Below, piece after piece: positions 52,280 through 60,987 of a stretch of 64,000 bases of DNA. The stretch is taken from assembly GCA_016650125.1 (NCBI GenBank), contig JAENWT010000001.1, positions 1 to 64,000 of the forward strand, written 5' to 3'. Made by a program: the position numbers and the translations under genes. The notes beneath the pieces are model-generated. The model saw only the letters and a list, made by a program, of their open reading frames with translations. It was not told where the DNA came from and did no database searches. Each line of letters begins with the position of its first letter. Within the stretch, counting starts at the first letter, position 1. The stretch is from Thermoleophilia bacterium (lineage in GTDB: Bacteria; Actinomycetota; Thermoleophilia; Solirubrobacterales; 70-9).

Positions 52280-53118
52280 TCGGAAACGTCTAGCTCCGCT
52301 AGACGTTTCCACTCCGGCTTGTCTTCCCGCCAGCCTTCTTCCGTGCGCGAGTATTTCCAGTAGCCGGTGGCCGATAGCGATTGACGGGGGACATCGCGTT
52401 CGAGGACCAGGTGCTTTCGAACCTCACGGACCATCCCGGCTTCGCCGTGGACGAAGGCGTGGACTTCGCCGTCGGGAAACTCGAGCCCGGCGATCGCGGC
52501 CGGGATCCGGCTGCTTTCGCGGGAGCCTTCGCCGCGGTGGAGCCAGCTGAGGCGGAGGTCGCCCGGACTTGCCAGTGGCACTTCCCCGCCTTCGTCGTCG
52601 ACTTCGAGGAAGACGTGGACCGGAACTCCTTCCGGGATCCGTCCGAGCGCCACGGCGATCGCCGGGATCACCGCTTCGTCGCCTGCCAGCAGGTGCCATC
52701 CGGCCTCTGGAGAGGGCGCGTAGTCGCCGCCGGGACCGACCATCTGGAGCAGGTCGCCCGGCCGGGCGTTCGCTGCCCAGGGGCCGGCCAGTCCGGTGTC
52801 GCCGTGGTGGACGAAGTCGATCGTCAGGTGATTTGCCTCGGGATCCCAGTCGCGGACGGTGAAGGTCCGCTGGCGGAACCACGACTCCTTCGGCCGGCTC
52901 GACTTGATCTCACCGGGGTCGAAAGGTGCCTCGTAATCAGCCCCCGGCGGCGGGAACTGCAGCTTCACATAATGGTCGGCGAACTCCCCTGCGGGGAAGC
53001 CGCGCAGGTCGTCACCGGTGACCACGACCCGGATCAGATGCGGGGTGAGATCCCGGGTTTCGACGACCTCGGTCAGGATCGGGGGCCTGCCGGGGCGGGG
53101 TTTTTCATCTGATGACAT
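52276..53118 (-). CDS. Siderophore-interacting protein (FAD ferric reductase)
   Basis: The 280-residue protein reduces ferric siderophores with NAD(P)H and FAD. The N-terminal FAD domain contains LRGFPAGEFADHYVKLQFPP and RQRTFTVRDWDPEANHLTIDFVHHGDTGLAGPWA; the SIP C-terminal domain has LLAGDEAVIPAIAVALGRIP and the terminal GYWKYSRTEEGWREDKPEWKRL. These are classic SIP motifs. No siderophore gene is adjacent. Its stop codon lies inside a 67-nt palindromic element. Confidence 0.92.
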   Translation of the reverse strand: MSSDEKPRPGRPPILTEVVETRDLTPHLIRVVVTGDDLRGFPAGEFADHYVKLQFPPPGADYEAPFDPGEIKSSRPKESWFRQRTFTVRDWDPEANHLTIDFVHHGDTGLAGPWAANARPGDLLQMVGPGGDYAPSPEAGWHLLAGDEAVIPAIAVALGRIPEGVPVHVFLEVDDEGGEVPLASPGDLRLSWLHRGEGSRESSRIPAAIAGLEFPDGEVHAFVHGEAGMVREVRKHLVLERDVPRQSLSATGYWKYSRTEEGWREDKPEWKRLAELDVSE

Positions 53119-53186
53119 CTTCCGGCCACTCTACGAGACAAGCATCACCGGCCCTACGCGTGGGGAGCGGTAGGTCAGCAGTTCAT

Positions 53187-53253
53187 CACCATCCAAGTCG
53201 CACAGCGAAACCATCCTTTATCCCTCATGAGCGAAGCGACTTGGATGCCTTAT
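53187..53253. repeat. 67-nt palindromic element, copy 2, containing a TAA stop
   Basis: Arms 53190-53201 and 53236-53247 form the same 12-bp stem as copy 1, except that one G-C pair has become C-G. The TAA (53250-53252) is the stop of the next minus-strand gene. Confidence 0.85.
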
Positions 53254-54212
53254 CTATGGATGCCGCCGGTCTGGACCGCTTCGAACGCGCGTCCCGGAAC
53301 CGTCTTCAGCTGGTCGAGCACGTCGTCGTTCCAGCGCCGGTCGGGAGTGCCGCTGATGTACCAGTCGGACCCGTTGTCGGCCACGATCAGGCCGTAAATC
53401 TTCAGGGCCTTCATGATTGCCAGGGTCTGGCCGGAGAAGCGGCCGAGCCGGTAGCCGGCTTTCAGGCGCAGCCGCAAGCCCATCGGCGGCAGTGACCGGT
53501 CGTTCGAGGACGACGCGAAGTGTCGTGCCGGGTGGATGTATCCGCGCTGCGATTCGGAGACGGTCACCCGCAGGACGTGGGTGATCCGGCCGCTCGAGGC
53601 TTCGTCGGCCCGGGCCAGCCCGGGCATGATCGGCAGCCCGGCGGCGTCGGCGCTGGTCCAGCCGGCGGGGCGCAGCTTGTTCGAGCGCAGGTCGAAGCGG
53701 GCGCCGGAGTCGGCCAGCCAGCGGCCCTTGCCGCGCTGGGCGCGATAGAGCTCGTAGAGCTTGCAGCTGCCGCGCTGCAGGGCGATGACGTGATTGTCGG
53801 AACCACCTTCGATCCGGGTGTCGAGCGGAATCGGGTAGGGACCACGATCGCTCTCCGACCCATAAGCGGTGAACCTGACCGGGAACTTCTTCTGCTTCTT
53901 GCCGACGACCCGGAAGGGGATTCCGTAGTTGCCGTACTGGCCGGATCCGAAGTCGGCGTGGAGGTTGGTCCCGGGACCGATCGAGCTGATGTACTGGCTC
54001 GAGCGCGGATGGACCGGCGCGTCGGAGATGTCCCGGTTGAACGCGTTCGATCGCGGCAGGACGGGGCAACCGGCCAGCTTGGTGCCGGGGCCGGGCTTGC
54101 CAGTGGCCTTCGAGGTTGTCGCTCCGCGCGAAATCGTGGAGGCCGAGGCGACCGCGGCGCCGGCCAGCAGCAGGATCGCAAACAGCGCGAGGCTCGACCG
54201 GCGCGTGGTCAC
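53250..54212 (-). CDS. Conserved secreted protein of unknown function
   Basis: I chose GTG 54210-54212, which opens a signal peptide (RRSSLALFAILLLAGAAVASAS); the longer frame upstream has no homology. The 320-residue protein contains FNRDISDAPVHPRSSQYI, IPLDTRIEGGSDNHVIALQRGSCKLYELYRA, RITHVLRVTVSESQRGYIHPARHFASSS and LKIYGLIVADNGSDWYISGTPDRRWNDDVL, blocks of a widespread actinobacterial secreted family that I recognise but cannot name. A catalytic role is not apparent. Its stop lies inside a palindromic element. Confidence 0.7.
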   Translation of the reverse strand: MTTRRSSLALFAILLLAGAAVASASTISRGATTSKATGKPGPGTKLAGCPVLPRSNAFNRDISDAPVHPRSSQYISSIGPGTNLHADFGSGQYGNYGIPFRVVGKKQKKFPVRFTAYGSESDRGPYPIPLDTRIEGGSDNHVIALQRGSCKLYELYRAQRGKGRWLADSGARFDLRSNKLRPAGWTSADAAGLPIMPGLARADEASSGRITHVLRVTVSESQRGYIHPARHFASSSNDRSLPPMGLRLRLKAGYRLGRFSGQTLAIMKALKIYGLIVADNGSDWYISGTPDRRWNDDVLDQLKTVPGRAFEAVQTGGIHR

Positions 54213-54355
54213 GCCGGACCCGCCGAGGAGATTTCGACTCCGAGCACGATGCGATGGCTCTTGAGACGTTTCATCATCATCCGAGACTACCTCGTCGTCC
54301 TGGGTGGCCTGGCAGCCGGGCCGGTAGCCAAGAAGTTGTTCGAGAAGGGCTGAGG

Positions 54356-54649
54356 CTAACGTCGGCTGTTGCCGGTGAAGGCCTTGGCCACGAGCTCCTG
54401 GACGCGGCCCCGGTCCTTGCTCGCGATGAACGGCTGTTCCTTGGTCGGGATGACCAGGTTCAGGAATTCCTTGCGCTCGGACTCGGAAAGGTTGCTGTAC
54501 AGGCGCTTCGTGTGATGGGAGAGCCACTGGGCGCGCAGCCAGACCGCCGGCCAGTCGACCTTCTTTGCGTAGTTGAAGCCGCGGGCGGCGAGGCCGACGG
54601 CGACTCCGGCCTTGCCGGCCGCTGAATTCTTATCTTTCTTCTTTGCCAT
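54356..54649 (-). CDS. Small conserved basic protein
   Basis: The 97-residue protein starts MAKKKDKNSAAGKAG and contains KKVDWPAVWLRAQWLSHHTKRLYSNLSESERKEFLNLVIP. It is basic and has no signal peptide; one weakly hydrophobic segment is present. I recognise no named domain. It lies downstream of greA on the same strand with a 29-base gap, so the two may share a transcript. Confidence 0.6.
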   Translation of the reverse strand: MAKKKDKNSAAGKAGVAVGLAARGFNYAKKVDWPAVWLRAQWLSHHTKRLYSNLSESERKEFLNLVIPTKEQPFIASKDRGRVQELVAKAFTGNSRR

Positions 54650-54678
54650 GTCCAGAGAATACGTGAGCGAACTGCTGT

Positions 54679-55158
54679 TCAGATCAGCCTTTCGATCTTG
54701 AACATGCGGTCACCCTTGGGGGTGGTCACGGCGATCTCGGAACCGACCGGCTTGTTCCTCAGTGCCTGGCCGACCGGGGACTCGGCGGACAGCCGGCCTT
54801 CGGAGAGGTTTGCCTCGGTCGAACCGACCAGGGTCCAGGCGTGTCGCTTGCCGTGGCTGTCGGTGATCTCGGCGGTCTTGCCGAAGCTGAAAGTGTCGCT
54901 GCTGCTGGTGTCGACTTTGACCACGACGGCATTGATCTTACGCTGCCGGAGGCGGCTGATCGAGGTCTCGAGGTGGGCCTGATCCTCTTTGGCGATGTGG
55001 TACTCGGCGTTCTCCTTGAGATCACCGAGATCCCGTGCGACGCGCAGTCGCTGTGCGATTTCCTCGCGGCCCGCGCTTTCGAGCCTTTCGATCTCTGCGT
55101 CAAGTTCCTGGATACCTTTGGCGGTAATTGATTCGCCGCTCTCCTCGGTTGTAGTCAT
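54679..55158 (-). CDS. greA: Transcription elongation factor GreA
   Basis: GreA binds the RNA polymerase secondary channel and promotes cleavage of backtracked RNA. The 159-residue protein has the N-terminal coiled coil with the tip motif DLGDLKENAEYH (Asp46 and Glu49 coordinate catalytic Mg2+) and a C-terminal FKBP-like domain ending in SPVGQALRNKPVGSEIAVTTPKG. The length is normal for GreA. Confidence 0.94.
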   Translation of the reverse strand: MTTTEESGESITAKGIQELDAEIERLESAGREEIAQRLRVARDLGDLKENAEYHIAKEDQAHLETSISRLRQRKINAVVVKVDTSSSDTFSFGKTAEITDSHGKRHAWTLVGSTEANLSEGRLSAESPVGQALRNKPVGSEIAVTTPKGDRMFKIERLI

Positions 55159-55217
55159 GTCTTCACCTTAGACCTATCCCGGTCGGCGGCCCGACCGGCA
55201 TGGAATCACCCTGCCGA

Positions 55218-56252
55218 TCAGGGTTTGACCAGCACCTTGATCGATTCGCGCTCGTCCATCGCCCGGTAGCCGCCGGGGACATCATCCAGCGGGATTTCGC
55301 TGTCGAAGACCCGGCCCGGGTTCAGGGTACCGTCGAGGACCTCGGGCAGCAGCTCTTCGATGTAGGCCCGAGCCGGCGCGATGCCGCCGCTGACGCTGAC
55401 GTTCTTCAGGAAACTCTCCCGGGCGCCGGGGATGCTCTCGAACTGCGGCACGCCCACGCGGCCGATCGCGCCGCCCGGCCGGGTGATCTTGATCGCGGTC
55501 AGGAAGGAGTCGTCCATGCCCACGCATTCCAGTACCGAATGCGCGCCTTGGCCACCGGTGATCTCCCGCACGCGTTCGGTCGCTTCCCGGCCCCGCTCGG
55601 GGATCACGTCTGTCGCGCCGAACTCGCGGGCGATGTCGGTGCGGTCCTCGTGACGGCCGAGGATGATGATCTGTTCCGCGCCCAGTCTCTTCGCGGCCAT
55701 CACGCCGCAGAGGCCGACCGCTCCGTCGCCGACGACGGCGACGGTCTTGCCGGGTCCGACCCGGGCGCCGAGCGCCGCGTGGTGCCCGGTACCGAAGACA
55801 TCGGAGAGGGTCAGAAGCGAGGGCATTAAGGCGTCGTCCTCGGCCACGTCGATCGGCACCAGGGTGCCGTCGGCCTGGGGAACACGCACCGCTTCTCCCT
55901 GACCGCCGTCGACGTCCGGGGCGCCCCAGAAGCCGCCGTGGAGGCAAGAGGTCTGAAGGCCTTCTTCACAGAAGTCACAGGTGCCGTCGGAATAGACGAA
56001 CGGGGCAATCACGACCTGGCCGGTCTTGATCGTAGAGACCTCGGCCCCGACGCCTTCGACGACGCCGATGAACTCGTGGCCCATGCGGTTACCGGTATCG
56101 GAGGCCGGCATCGACTTGTAGGGCCAGAGGTCAGAGCCGCAGATACAGGACCGCGTAATGCGAAGCAGGGCATCGGTCGGTTCGAGCATCTGCGCGTCCG
56201 GAACTTCTTCGACACGCACATCTCCGGCTCCGTACATCAAGGTCGCTTTCAT
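55218..56252 (-). CDS. Zinc-dependent alcohol dehydrogenase (MDR family)
   Basis: The 344-residue medium-chain dehydrogenase has catalytic zinc ligands in SCICGSDLWPY and GHEFIGVVEGVGAEV and the NAD motif VAVVGDGAVGLCGVMAAKRLGA. The structural zinc motif DGTCDFCEEGLQTSC has Asp where the first of four Cys normally lies, so this site is altered. It acts on an unknown alcohol or aldehyde. It is divergent from an MFS transporter gene 142 bases away. Confidence 0.88.
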   Translation of the reverse strand: MKATLMYGAGDVRVEEVPDAQMLEPTDALLRITRSCICGSDLWPYKSMPASDTGNRMGHEFIGVVEGVGAEVSTIKTGQVVIAPFVYSDGTCDFCEEGLQTSCLHGGFWGAPDVDGGQGEAVRVPQADGTLVPIDVAEDDALMPSLLTLSDVFGTGHHAALGARVGPGKTVAVVGDGAVGLCGVMAAKRLGAEQIIILGRHEDRTDIAREFGATDVIPERGREATERVREITGGQGAHSVLECVGMDDSFLTAIKITRPGGAIGRVGVPQFESIPGARESFLKNVSVSGGIAPARAYIEELLPEVLDGTLNPGRVFDSEIPLDDVPGGYRAMDERESIKVLVKP

Positions 56253-56394
56253 AAGAAAGAAACTAACTCAGCTGGGAATGTCGATCGTGATGATCGGAGC
56301 CGTGGTCGGCTGTTCGCTGCCGCCGACAGGTCGGCGAGCAGCACCGAAAAAGCTTAGAGCCGGGGATATCTGGATGCGCCGATAAGCTGAGGCC

Positions 56395-57771
56395 GTGGAT
56401 CGCAAGACGGTACTCGCCCTGGCGGCGATGGCGATGGGGGTCTTCGTAATCGCGAACGACATCACCGCGATGAACGTCGCGGTGCCCGCGATCGAGAAGG
56501 ATTTCGACACAAGCGTGACCACGATCCAGTGGGTGGTCAACGCCTACAGCCTTGCTTTCGGGGTTCTGATCGTCACCGGTGGCCGCCTCGCTGACCTCTT
56601 CGGCCGCAAAGAAGCCTTCTTCCTCGGGGCCGGCATCTTCGGCGTTTTCTCCCTGCTCGGCGGGCTGGCTCCGTCCGAGGCCTGGCTGATCGCCTGCCGC
56701 GCGGCCATGGGGGTCGGCGGCGCCCTGATGTGGCCGGCCGTGCTCGGCATGACTTTCGCCCTGCTGCCGGCCGACAAGGCCGGTCTGGCGGGTGGCCTGA
56801 TCCTCGGCGTCGCCGGCATCGGCAACGCGGTCGGGCCGATGCTGGGCGGTGCTCTGACCGAATTCATCAGCTGGCGCGCGATCCTCTTCCTGAACATCCC
56901 GATTGCCCTGATAGCGATCGCCTTCGTCTACTTCCTGATCCACCAGCCGAAGCCGGAGTCGGCCGACCGGCAGATCGACTACGGCGGCATCACGACCGTG
57001 ACCCTCGGCCTGGTCATCTTCATGATCGCCCTGGACCAGGTCGTCGATCTCGGTTGGGGAGATCCCTGGATCATCGGCGCGGTCGTGGTTTCGGTGCTCA
57101 TGCTGGTCGCCTTCGGCCGGATCGAGCGCCGGTCGGGCGAGCACGCCCTTGTTCCCAAAGACGTGTTCGGCAACCCGAGCTTCCGCGCCGCGTGCCTGGC
57201 AATCCTGCTGGTCTCGTCGACTTTCTTTGGTTCGCTCTTTTACCTGCCCCAGTACATGGAGAAGGAATTCGGGTACTCGGCCTTCGAAGCCGGGCTGGGG
57301 CTGCTGCCCTTCATGGCCATCTTCGCGGCGACTTCCTTTGTCGCCGGACCGCTCTATAACCGCCTTGGCGGCAAGCTGATCGTCACCGCCGGCGCGGGCT
57401 GCATCGCGGCCGGCCCTTTCCTGATCGCGCAGGGCATCGAGTCCGGCGGCTCGATCGGAACGGTCGTCCCGGGCATGGCCGTCCTCGGGGTCGGCGTCGG
57501 GCTCTTCTATTCGGCGGCGACCACGATCGCGGTCACTTCGGTCGACGAGTCACGCAGCAGCCTGGCCGGCGGCATCATCTACATGTTCCAGATCGCCGGC
57601 GGCTCGGTCGGGCTGGCGCTGACGACCACGGTCTTCGCCTCGCAGTCCGGCCTGATCAGCGGGCTTCATGCTGCTTTCCGCCTGGATGGGTCCCTCGCCC
57701 TGGGCGGATTCCTCGTGACCCTCCTGTTCGTCGGCGGCCGGCTCGGCCGGAGGCGGATATCTTCGGCCTGA
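56395..57771 (+). CDS. MFS transporter, DHA2 type
   Basis: The 458-residue exporter starts at GTG 56395. It has FVIANDITAMNVAVPAIEKDF in helix 1, GGRLADLFGRKEAFFLG in the helix 2-3 loop and ACRAAMGVGGALMWPAVLGMTFALLP as the antiporter motif. About fourteen helices are visible. It is the third DHA2-type pump in the window. The next gene, a patatin, follows after 75 bases. Confidence 0.87.
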   Translation: MDRKTVLALAAMAMGVFVIANDITAMNVAVPAIEKDFDTSVTTIQWVVNAYSLAFGVLIVTGGRLADLFGRKEAFFLGAGIFGVFSLLGGLAPSEAWLIACRAAMGVGGALMWPAVLGMTFALLPADKAGLAGGLILGVAGIGNAVGPMLGGALTEFISWRAILFLNIPIALIAIAFVYFLIHQPKPESADRQIDYGGITTVTLGLVIFMIALDQVVDLGWGDPWIIGAVVVSVLMLVAFGRIERRSGEHALVPKDVFGNPSFRAACLAILLVSSTFFGSLFYLPQYMEKEFGYSAFEAGLGLLPFMAIFAATSFVAGPLYNRLGGKLIVTAGAGCIAAGPFLIAQGIESGGSIGTVVPGMAVLGVGVGLFYSAATTIAVTSVDESRSSLAGGIIYMFQIAGGSVGLALTTTVFASQSGLISGLHAAFRLDGSLALGGFLVTLLFVGGRLGRRRISSA

Positions 57772-57846
57772 GATACGGGCTGAAACCGGCCCGGACCGGC
57801 TCGAAATGAACCGGAAGCGCGCCGCGGCCGTAGGAACCCCCTGAAA

Positions 57847-58794
57847 GTGAATTCCTCTCCTGTAACACCCGACCTTCTCGTCCTCGGCAGCGGTGGCGTG
57901 CTCGGCGACGTCTGGATGACCGGCCTCCTCGTCGGTCTCGACCGCGGTGGAATGGTTGACATGCATGCGGCCGGCAGCTTGGTCGGAACTTCGGCTGGCT
58001 CGATCGTCGCAACCCGGCTGGCCGCCGGCCAGGACCTCGAGGCGCTGATCCACAAACACATCGAAGTCTCCGTCCCGGCGGCCCACACCGTCGCTCCCGG
58101 CGAGCTCGAAGCCAGGTCAGGTTTTCTCTCGGGACGGCTGGCCAACTTCCTGATGCTTCAGGGCAGGGCCGGCCGGGCGGTCCGGAGGATGCTGCTGCGC
58201 CGGCTGCCGGCCGGGAACCAAACGCTGACCCACCTCGGCCGTGACATGAAGGAACTCGCCCCCGACTGGCCCGAGCGGCTGAACATCACGGCGGTCAATT
58301 CGTCGACCGGCGACCGGGTGGTCTTCGGCCGCGGCCGAACGCACGGGCTGTCCGTAAGCGAGGCGGTTCAGGCCTCCTGCGCGATCCCGACGGTCTTCAA
58401 GCCGGTCGGGGGCGCCGACGGCGCTTTCGTCGACGGTGGCGTCTGGAGTCCGGCGAACCTCGACGCCGTGCCGGTCAAGCCCGGCCAGACGGTGGTCTGC
58501 GTGACGCCGACCGGCAGCGACCAGGGTGCCGTCGGCTTCCGCCGCCGTACGTTCGCCCGGCTGTTCCGGTCGATCGTCGAGGGCGAAGTCGCCCGGCTGC
58601 GCCGCCGTGGCGTGCGTGTGCTCAACGTGGTCCCGGACATGGCCGCCTCGGCGGCGATCGGCCCGAGCCGCATGGCCAGCGGGCGCGAGGTCGACGTCTA
58701 CGAAGCGGGCCTGGCCCAGGGACTGGAGCTGGCCGGACCGCTGAGCGGCTGGCTCAAGCCCGGTGCCAGGCAGGACGCCGCGCTCAGCCGCTGA
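57847..58794 (+). CDS. Patatin-like phospholipase family protein
   Basis: The 315-residue lipid acyl hydrolase starts at GTG 57847. The oxyanion loop GSGGVLG (14-20), nucleophile Ser49 in GTSAGS and the catalytic Asp of the DGG motif (VDGGVWSPANL) give the patatin Ser-Asp dyad. It has no signal peptide, so it probably acts at the inner membrane face. Its 3' end overlaps the convergent GST-like gene by 11 bp. Confidence 0.9.
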   Translation: MNSSPVTPDLLVLGSGGVLGDVWMTGLLVGLDRGGMVDMHAAGSLVGTSAGSIVATRLAAGQDLEALIHKHIEVSVPAAHTVAPGELEARSGFLSGRLANFLMLQGRAGRAVRRMLLRRLPAGNQTLTHLGRDMKELAPDWPERLNITAVNSSTGDRVVFGRGRTHGLSVSEAVQASCAIPTVFKPVGGADGAFVDGGVWSPANLDAVPVKPGQTVVCVTPTGSDQGAVGFRRRTFARLFRSIVEGEVARLRRRGVRVLNVVPDMAASAAIGPSRMASGREVDVYEAGLAQGLELAGPLSGWLKPGARQDAALSR

Positions 58795-59518
58795 TCCAGC
58801 CGGGAGGGAAGGCGCCGGCGGGGATGTCTCCGTCGTAGTCGGGGAAAAAGCGCATCGCGACGCATTCGGCGGCGGAGCCATCAAACATCGGCTTCAGATC
58901 CCCCACGTTTAAAAGCGTCCGGGTCGTTGCCGCGATCTGGAAGTCCGCGGCGGTCGGCTCGTCGCCGTCGATCAATCCCCGGTCTGCGTACTCCTCGATC
59001 TGCTGGATGTTCGCCGGCATACCGGCGAGGTCTTCAATCAACTGACTCGCGGTAAGGCCCATGTACTTCCAGATCATGTGGAGGTTCTTCATCGCGTAGT
59101 CGGTTCCCGCCGCATCGAGCTCACCGGCTCCGGCGAAGGTCCCCATCGAACCCGGTCGAAAGTGAAGCGCACCGAACGGAACCCGCCGGCCAAGATCCTG
59201 GAGAACCTGGTCGCCCCATTCCTCGGCCTCTCGCACCTCTCCGGCGATCGGCTCCGGATATAGCGGGTTTTCCGGAATCTGCTCGTCGAGGTATCTGAGG
59301 ATGCCGATCGACGTGTGAACCGGTTCCTCCCCGACCACGATGCCCGGCACGGTCGTGTTGCCGTCGCCGTAAATGCCTTCGAGGACGCCTTCCTGGTTTC
59401 CGGGAAGGAGCATGACCTCCTCGAACTCGAGCCCCTTGCGCTGGAGACCCGCTCGCGCGGTCATGCAGGGGTGGGAGTACGGGACGACGTGCAAGGTGAT
59501 CGGTTCATTTATCGGCAT
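58784..59518 (-). CDS. Glutathione S-transferase-like protein (paralog 1)
   Basis: The 244-residue protein has a thioredoxin-fold N-terminal half (LHVVPYSHPCMTARAGLQRKGLEFEEV, VPGIVVGEEPVHTSIGILRYLDE) and an all-helical C-terminal half (GEPTAADFQIA-type motif), the GST layout. The HPC motif at residues 16-18 occupies the position of the active-site residue. It is 40-50% similar by eye to the gene at 62.9-63.7 kb. Actinobacteria generally lack glutathione, so the thiol used is unknown. Confidence 0.8.
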   Translation of the reverse strand: MPINEPITLHVVPYSHPCMTARAGLQRKGLEFEEVMLLPGNQEGVLEGIYGDGNTTVPGIVVGEEPVHTSIGILRYLDEQIPENPLYPEPIAGEVREAEEWGDQVLQDLGRRVPFGALHFRPGSMGTFAGAGELDAAGTDYAMKNLHMIWKYMGLTASQLIEDLAGMPANIQQIEEYADRGLIDGDEPTAADFQIAATTRTLLNVGDLKPMFDGSAAECVAMRFFPDYDGDIPAGAFPPGWISG

Positions 59519-59690
59519 AAAGAAAACCTATAGGTCCGTCCGGGGTGCATCCACCGGGGCACTGTCCCTCGTATTCACACCGGTCGGCGGAAGAAGACTT
59601 GATCGGCGAGGCCAAAACCGGGATGATCCGTTCCGTGCAAGGCTCGTCCGGGAAGAGCACTCCGCCGACCACCCATCGTGTGGCCTGACC

Positions 59691-60926
59691 ATGTGGCGCC
59701 GCTTGGTACTGAGCGTGATCAGCCGGATCCACGGCGGCCAGATCGAAATTCACGAAAATGGCCGGACGACCCTGATCGGTGACGCCGGATCGGACCTCCG
59801 GGCCACGGTCACTGTTCGTTCGCCCAGGCTCTGGCGCCGGATGCTGCGCGGCAGCACCGGTATGGGTGACAGCTACATGCGCCACGAATGGGACTGCGAC
59901 GACCTGGTGAACCTCTGGCAGATCGCCGGCCTCAACCTGCCGCGGCTCGATCGCCTCCGCCGACGTTTCGCTTTCGTCACCGGTCCGTTCCAGCGGCTCG
60001 GAGTCCTGATGCCGCGCACCACACGCTCGCGCGGCAAGAAGCAGATCGCAGCGCACTACGACCTCGGAAATGACCTTTTCTCACTTTTCCTCGACCACTC
60101 GATGAATTATTCGTCGGCCGTCTTCCCGGAAGGTGGCGAGGACCTCGAGACCGCCCAGCTTCGGAAGATGGACCAGATCGCCGATCAGCTCGATCTCGGT
60201 CCCGACCACCACCTGCTGGAGATAGGTACGGGCTGGGGCGGACTCGCGATCCATCTGGCCCGGCGCACCGGCTGCCGGATCACCACCACCACGATCTCTG
60301 CCGAACAGGCGAAGCTGGCCCGGGACCGGATCGAAGCCGAAGGACTCACCGATTCGATCGAGGTGATCGAGGTCGACTATCGCGACCTGGCCGGAACTTA
60401 CGACCGCCTCGTTTCGATCGAGATGATCGAAGCGGTCGGCTGGCAGGATTTCCCCACCTACTTCCGCAAGTGCTCCGACCTGCTGAAACCGGATGGCGCG
60501 ATGCTGCTCCAGGCGATCACGATCGACGACGACGCTTATGACCTCGAAAAGGCGTCTCGCAGTTTCATCAGCTACTTCATCTTCCCGGGCGGCTGCCTAC
60601 CGTCGGTCGCGGAGATCAACCGTTGTCTCGAGGCGGGGACCGACCTGAGCGTCGACTGGTCCATGGATCTAGGCCTCGATTATGCCCGCACGCTGAGCCT
60701 CTGGCGCGAGCGTTTCGAGGCGCAGACCGAACGGCTCGAGGCCATGGGGTATGACGACCGATTCCGGCGGATGTGGCGGCTCTATCTGACCTTCGCCGAG
60801 GGTGGTTTCCGCTCGCGCCGGAACAGCGATTTCCAGTTCCGGCTGGTCAAACCGCAGTACCATGACCCCCGGAACTTCGACATCAACAGGGCCGGTAAAG
60901 GCAAAATCCGGCGGGCGAGCGTGTAG
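59691..60926 (+). CDS. Cyclopropane-fatty-acyl-phospholipid synthase family methyltransferase
   Basis: The 411-residue S-adenosylmethionine-dependent enzyme methylates or cyclopropanates double bonds of membrane lipids. Visible are the lipid-domain start (HGGQIEIHENG), GDSYMRHEWDCDDL, AAHYDLGNDLFSLFLDHSMNYSSAVF, the SAM motif LEIGTGWGGLAIHLA and the SIEMIEAVGWQDF block near the bicarbonate-binding Glu. It ends in YHDPRNFDINRAG. ATG 59691 is chosen; the upstream frame has no homology. Its substrate would be the unsaturated chains made by the desaturases in this window. Confidence 0.92.
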   Translation: MWRRLVLSVISRIHGGQIEIHENGRTTLIGDAGSDLRATVTVRSPRLWRRMLRGSTGMGDSYMRHEWDCDDLVNLWQIAGLNLPRLDRLRRRFAFVTGPFQRLGVLMPRTTRSRGKKQIAAHYDLGNDLFSLFLDHSMNYSSAVFPEGGEDLETAQLRKMDQIADQLDLGPDHHLLEIGTGWGGLAIHLARRTGCRITTTTISAEQAKLARDRIEAEGLTDSIEVIEVDYRDLAGTYDRLVSIEMIEAVGWQDFPTYFRKCSDLLKPDGAMLLQAITIDDDAYDLEKASRSFISYFIFPGGCLPSVAEINRCLEAGTDLSVDWSMDLGLDYARTLSLWRERFEAQTERLEAMGYDDRFRRMWRLYLTFAEGGFRSRRNSDFQFRLVKPQYHDPRNFDINRAGKGKIRRASV

Positions 60927-60987
60927 TTTCAGTCCTGACGCATACTGTTAAAGCGGAACTTCCGCAATGGGGAACGGTTATTAGAGG

